Shown here: one piece after another, positions 12,809 to 13,027 of the stretch
Numbering within the stretch: the first letter of the stretch is position 1
Layout of the letters: the number at the start of each line of letters is the position of its first letter
DNA from: JALYUA01 sp038229875
Lineage (GTDB): Bacteria > Acidobacteriota > Thermoanaerobaculia > UBA5066 > Gp7-AA6
Length of the DNA stretch: 13,027 nt
Direction: 5' to 3'
Assembly: GCA_038229875.1 (NCBI GenBank)
Contig: JBBROA010000114.1
Span: 1 to 13,027, forward strand
The notes under the pieces: generated by a model
Seen by the model: the letters and a program-made list of their open reading frames with translations, nothing else
Told to the model about the DNA's origin: nothing
Databases searched by the model: none
Position numbers and translations under genes: made by a program

Positions 12809-12869
12809 ACCCGGGGCTCCCTTTCAGCACGCAGCACGCGGCGTCCTTTCCGCGCTTCACGGGGCGCGA

Positions 12870-13027
12870 CTAGGTGTAAAGGCTCAAGAGGTTGTTCACC
12901 CTTGACGCGGGTGGTTTATCACCGAGTGCGGAGTGTCGACGATGGAAATTGTAGTAGTGAAGCCACCGGGGCAGAGCAGAGCGTCGGCGAGCGGAGGAAG
13001 TGTAGGGACGCCTGTAGGCCCATTCGC
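12870..13027 (-). CDS. IS481-family transposase, C-terminal fragment (cut by window edge)
   Basis: The last 51 codons of a transposase, ending at TAG 12870-12872. The sequence starts EWAYRRPYTSSARRRSALPR, continues WLHYYNFHRRHSALGDKPP and ends ASRVNNLLSLYT. The EWAY...YxSS...ALxxWLHxYNxHRxHxALG pattern followed by P-x-S-R-x-NNLL is the well known C-terminus of IS481-type DDE integrase-like transposases. The catalytic DDE residues lie upstream, beyond the right edge, so whether the element is intact cannot be judged. RRHSALGD in place of the usual RPHSALGG is a small divergence. It marks an insertion sequence whose left end falls between this gene and the DUF4402 promoter. Confidence 0.88.
   Translation of the reverse strand, partial: EWAYRRPYTSSARRRSALPRWLHYYNFHRRHSALGDKPPASRVNNLLSLYT

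Larger units (their letters stand above)
12780..13027 (-). mobile_element. Left end of an IS481-like insertion sequence, partial
   Basis: It comprises the transposase C-terminus plus the GAGAC repeat zone. The 60 bases between (12809-12869) hold only short CAGCACG direct repeats and no gene. The exact end and any target duplication cannot be fixed without the other terminus. Confidence 0.5.

Noticed and set aside
1..13027. tRNA, rRNA or riboswitch
   Set aside because: No cloverleaf, T-loop motif, rRNA-like segment or known riboswitch core was seen on either strand by eye; a covariance-model scan was not possible here.

Overview
The window is about 13 kb of GC-rich bacterial DNA, roughly two-thirds G+C by eye. 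It combines a Hanks-type Ser/Thr kinase with a C-terminal membrane anchor, a zinc-binding anti-sigma factor with TPRs, multi-PAS hybrid histidine kinases and an HD-GYP regulator. This mix suits an environmental, regulation-rich lineage such as Acidobacteriota (possibly Thermoanaerobaculia-like). That assignment rests on gene style only; there is no rRNA or other phylogenetic marker here.

Left part (1-4.4 kb). On the minus strand, a UPF0158-family gene is followed by a Ser/Thr protein kinase that runs off the left edge. On the plus strand, starting from a compact divergent promoter, lies a run of three genes: a PaaA/BoxB-type diiron protein, the A/G mismatch glycosylase MutY, and a small secreted protein. 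MutY and the secreted protein have no ATG, GTG or TTG able to start the full protein. The only sensible starts are CTG codons.

Middle (4.4-7.25 kb), all on the minus strand: a stand-alone CheY-like receiver; then a cytoplasmic zinc-finger/TPR protein overlapping an ECF sigma factor just upstream of it (a sigma/anti-sigma pair); and, at the head of that run, a 59-residue half receiver domain that stops before the phosphorylatable Asp.

Right-centre (7.3-11.75 kb), plus strand, divergent from the sigma unit across about 70 bp that can fold into a strong hairpin. This is a tight three-gene signalling operon joined by two 4-base GTGA stop/start overlaps: a 915-aa soluble hybrid histidine kinase (degenerate receiver, three PAS, HisKA, ATPase, receiver), a receiver-HD-GYP c-di-GMP phosphodiesterase (RpfG-like), and a 233-aa sensor-less histidine kinase. 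This operon plus the divergent sigma/anti-sigma/half-receiver unit is the most interesting assembly in the window. It looks like a phosphorelay feeding c-di-GMP turnover beside an alternative sigma switch, but the functional link is inference.

Right end (11.75-13.0 kb), minus strand: a small, probably secreted protein whose frame lacks a usable start, a DUF4402-type exported protein with a 19-bp inverted repeat upstream, and the C-terminal end of an IS481-family transposase cut by the window edge, with three GAGAC repeats at 12-bp spacing near its probable end. I saw no tRNA, rRNA or CRISPR array.
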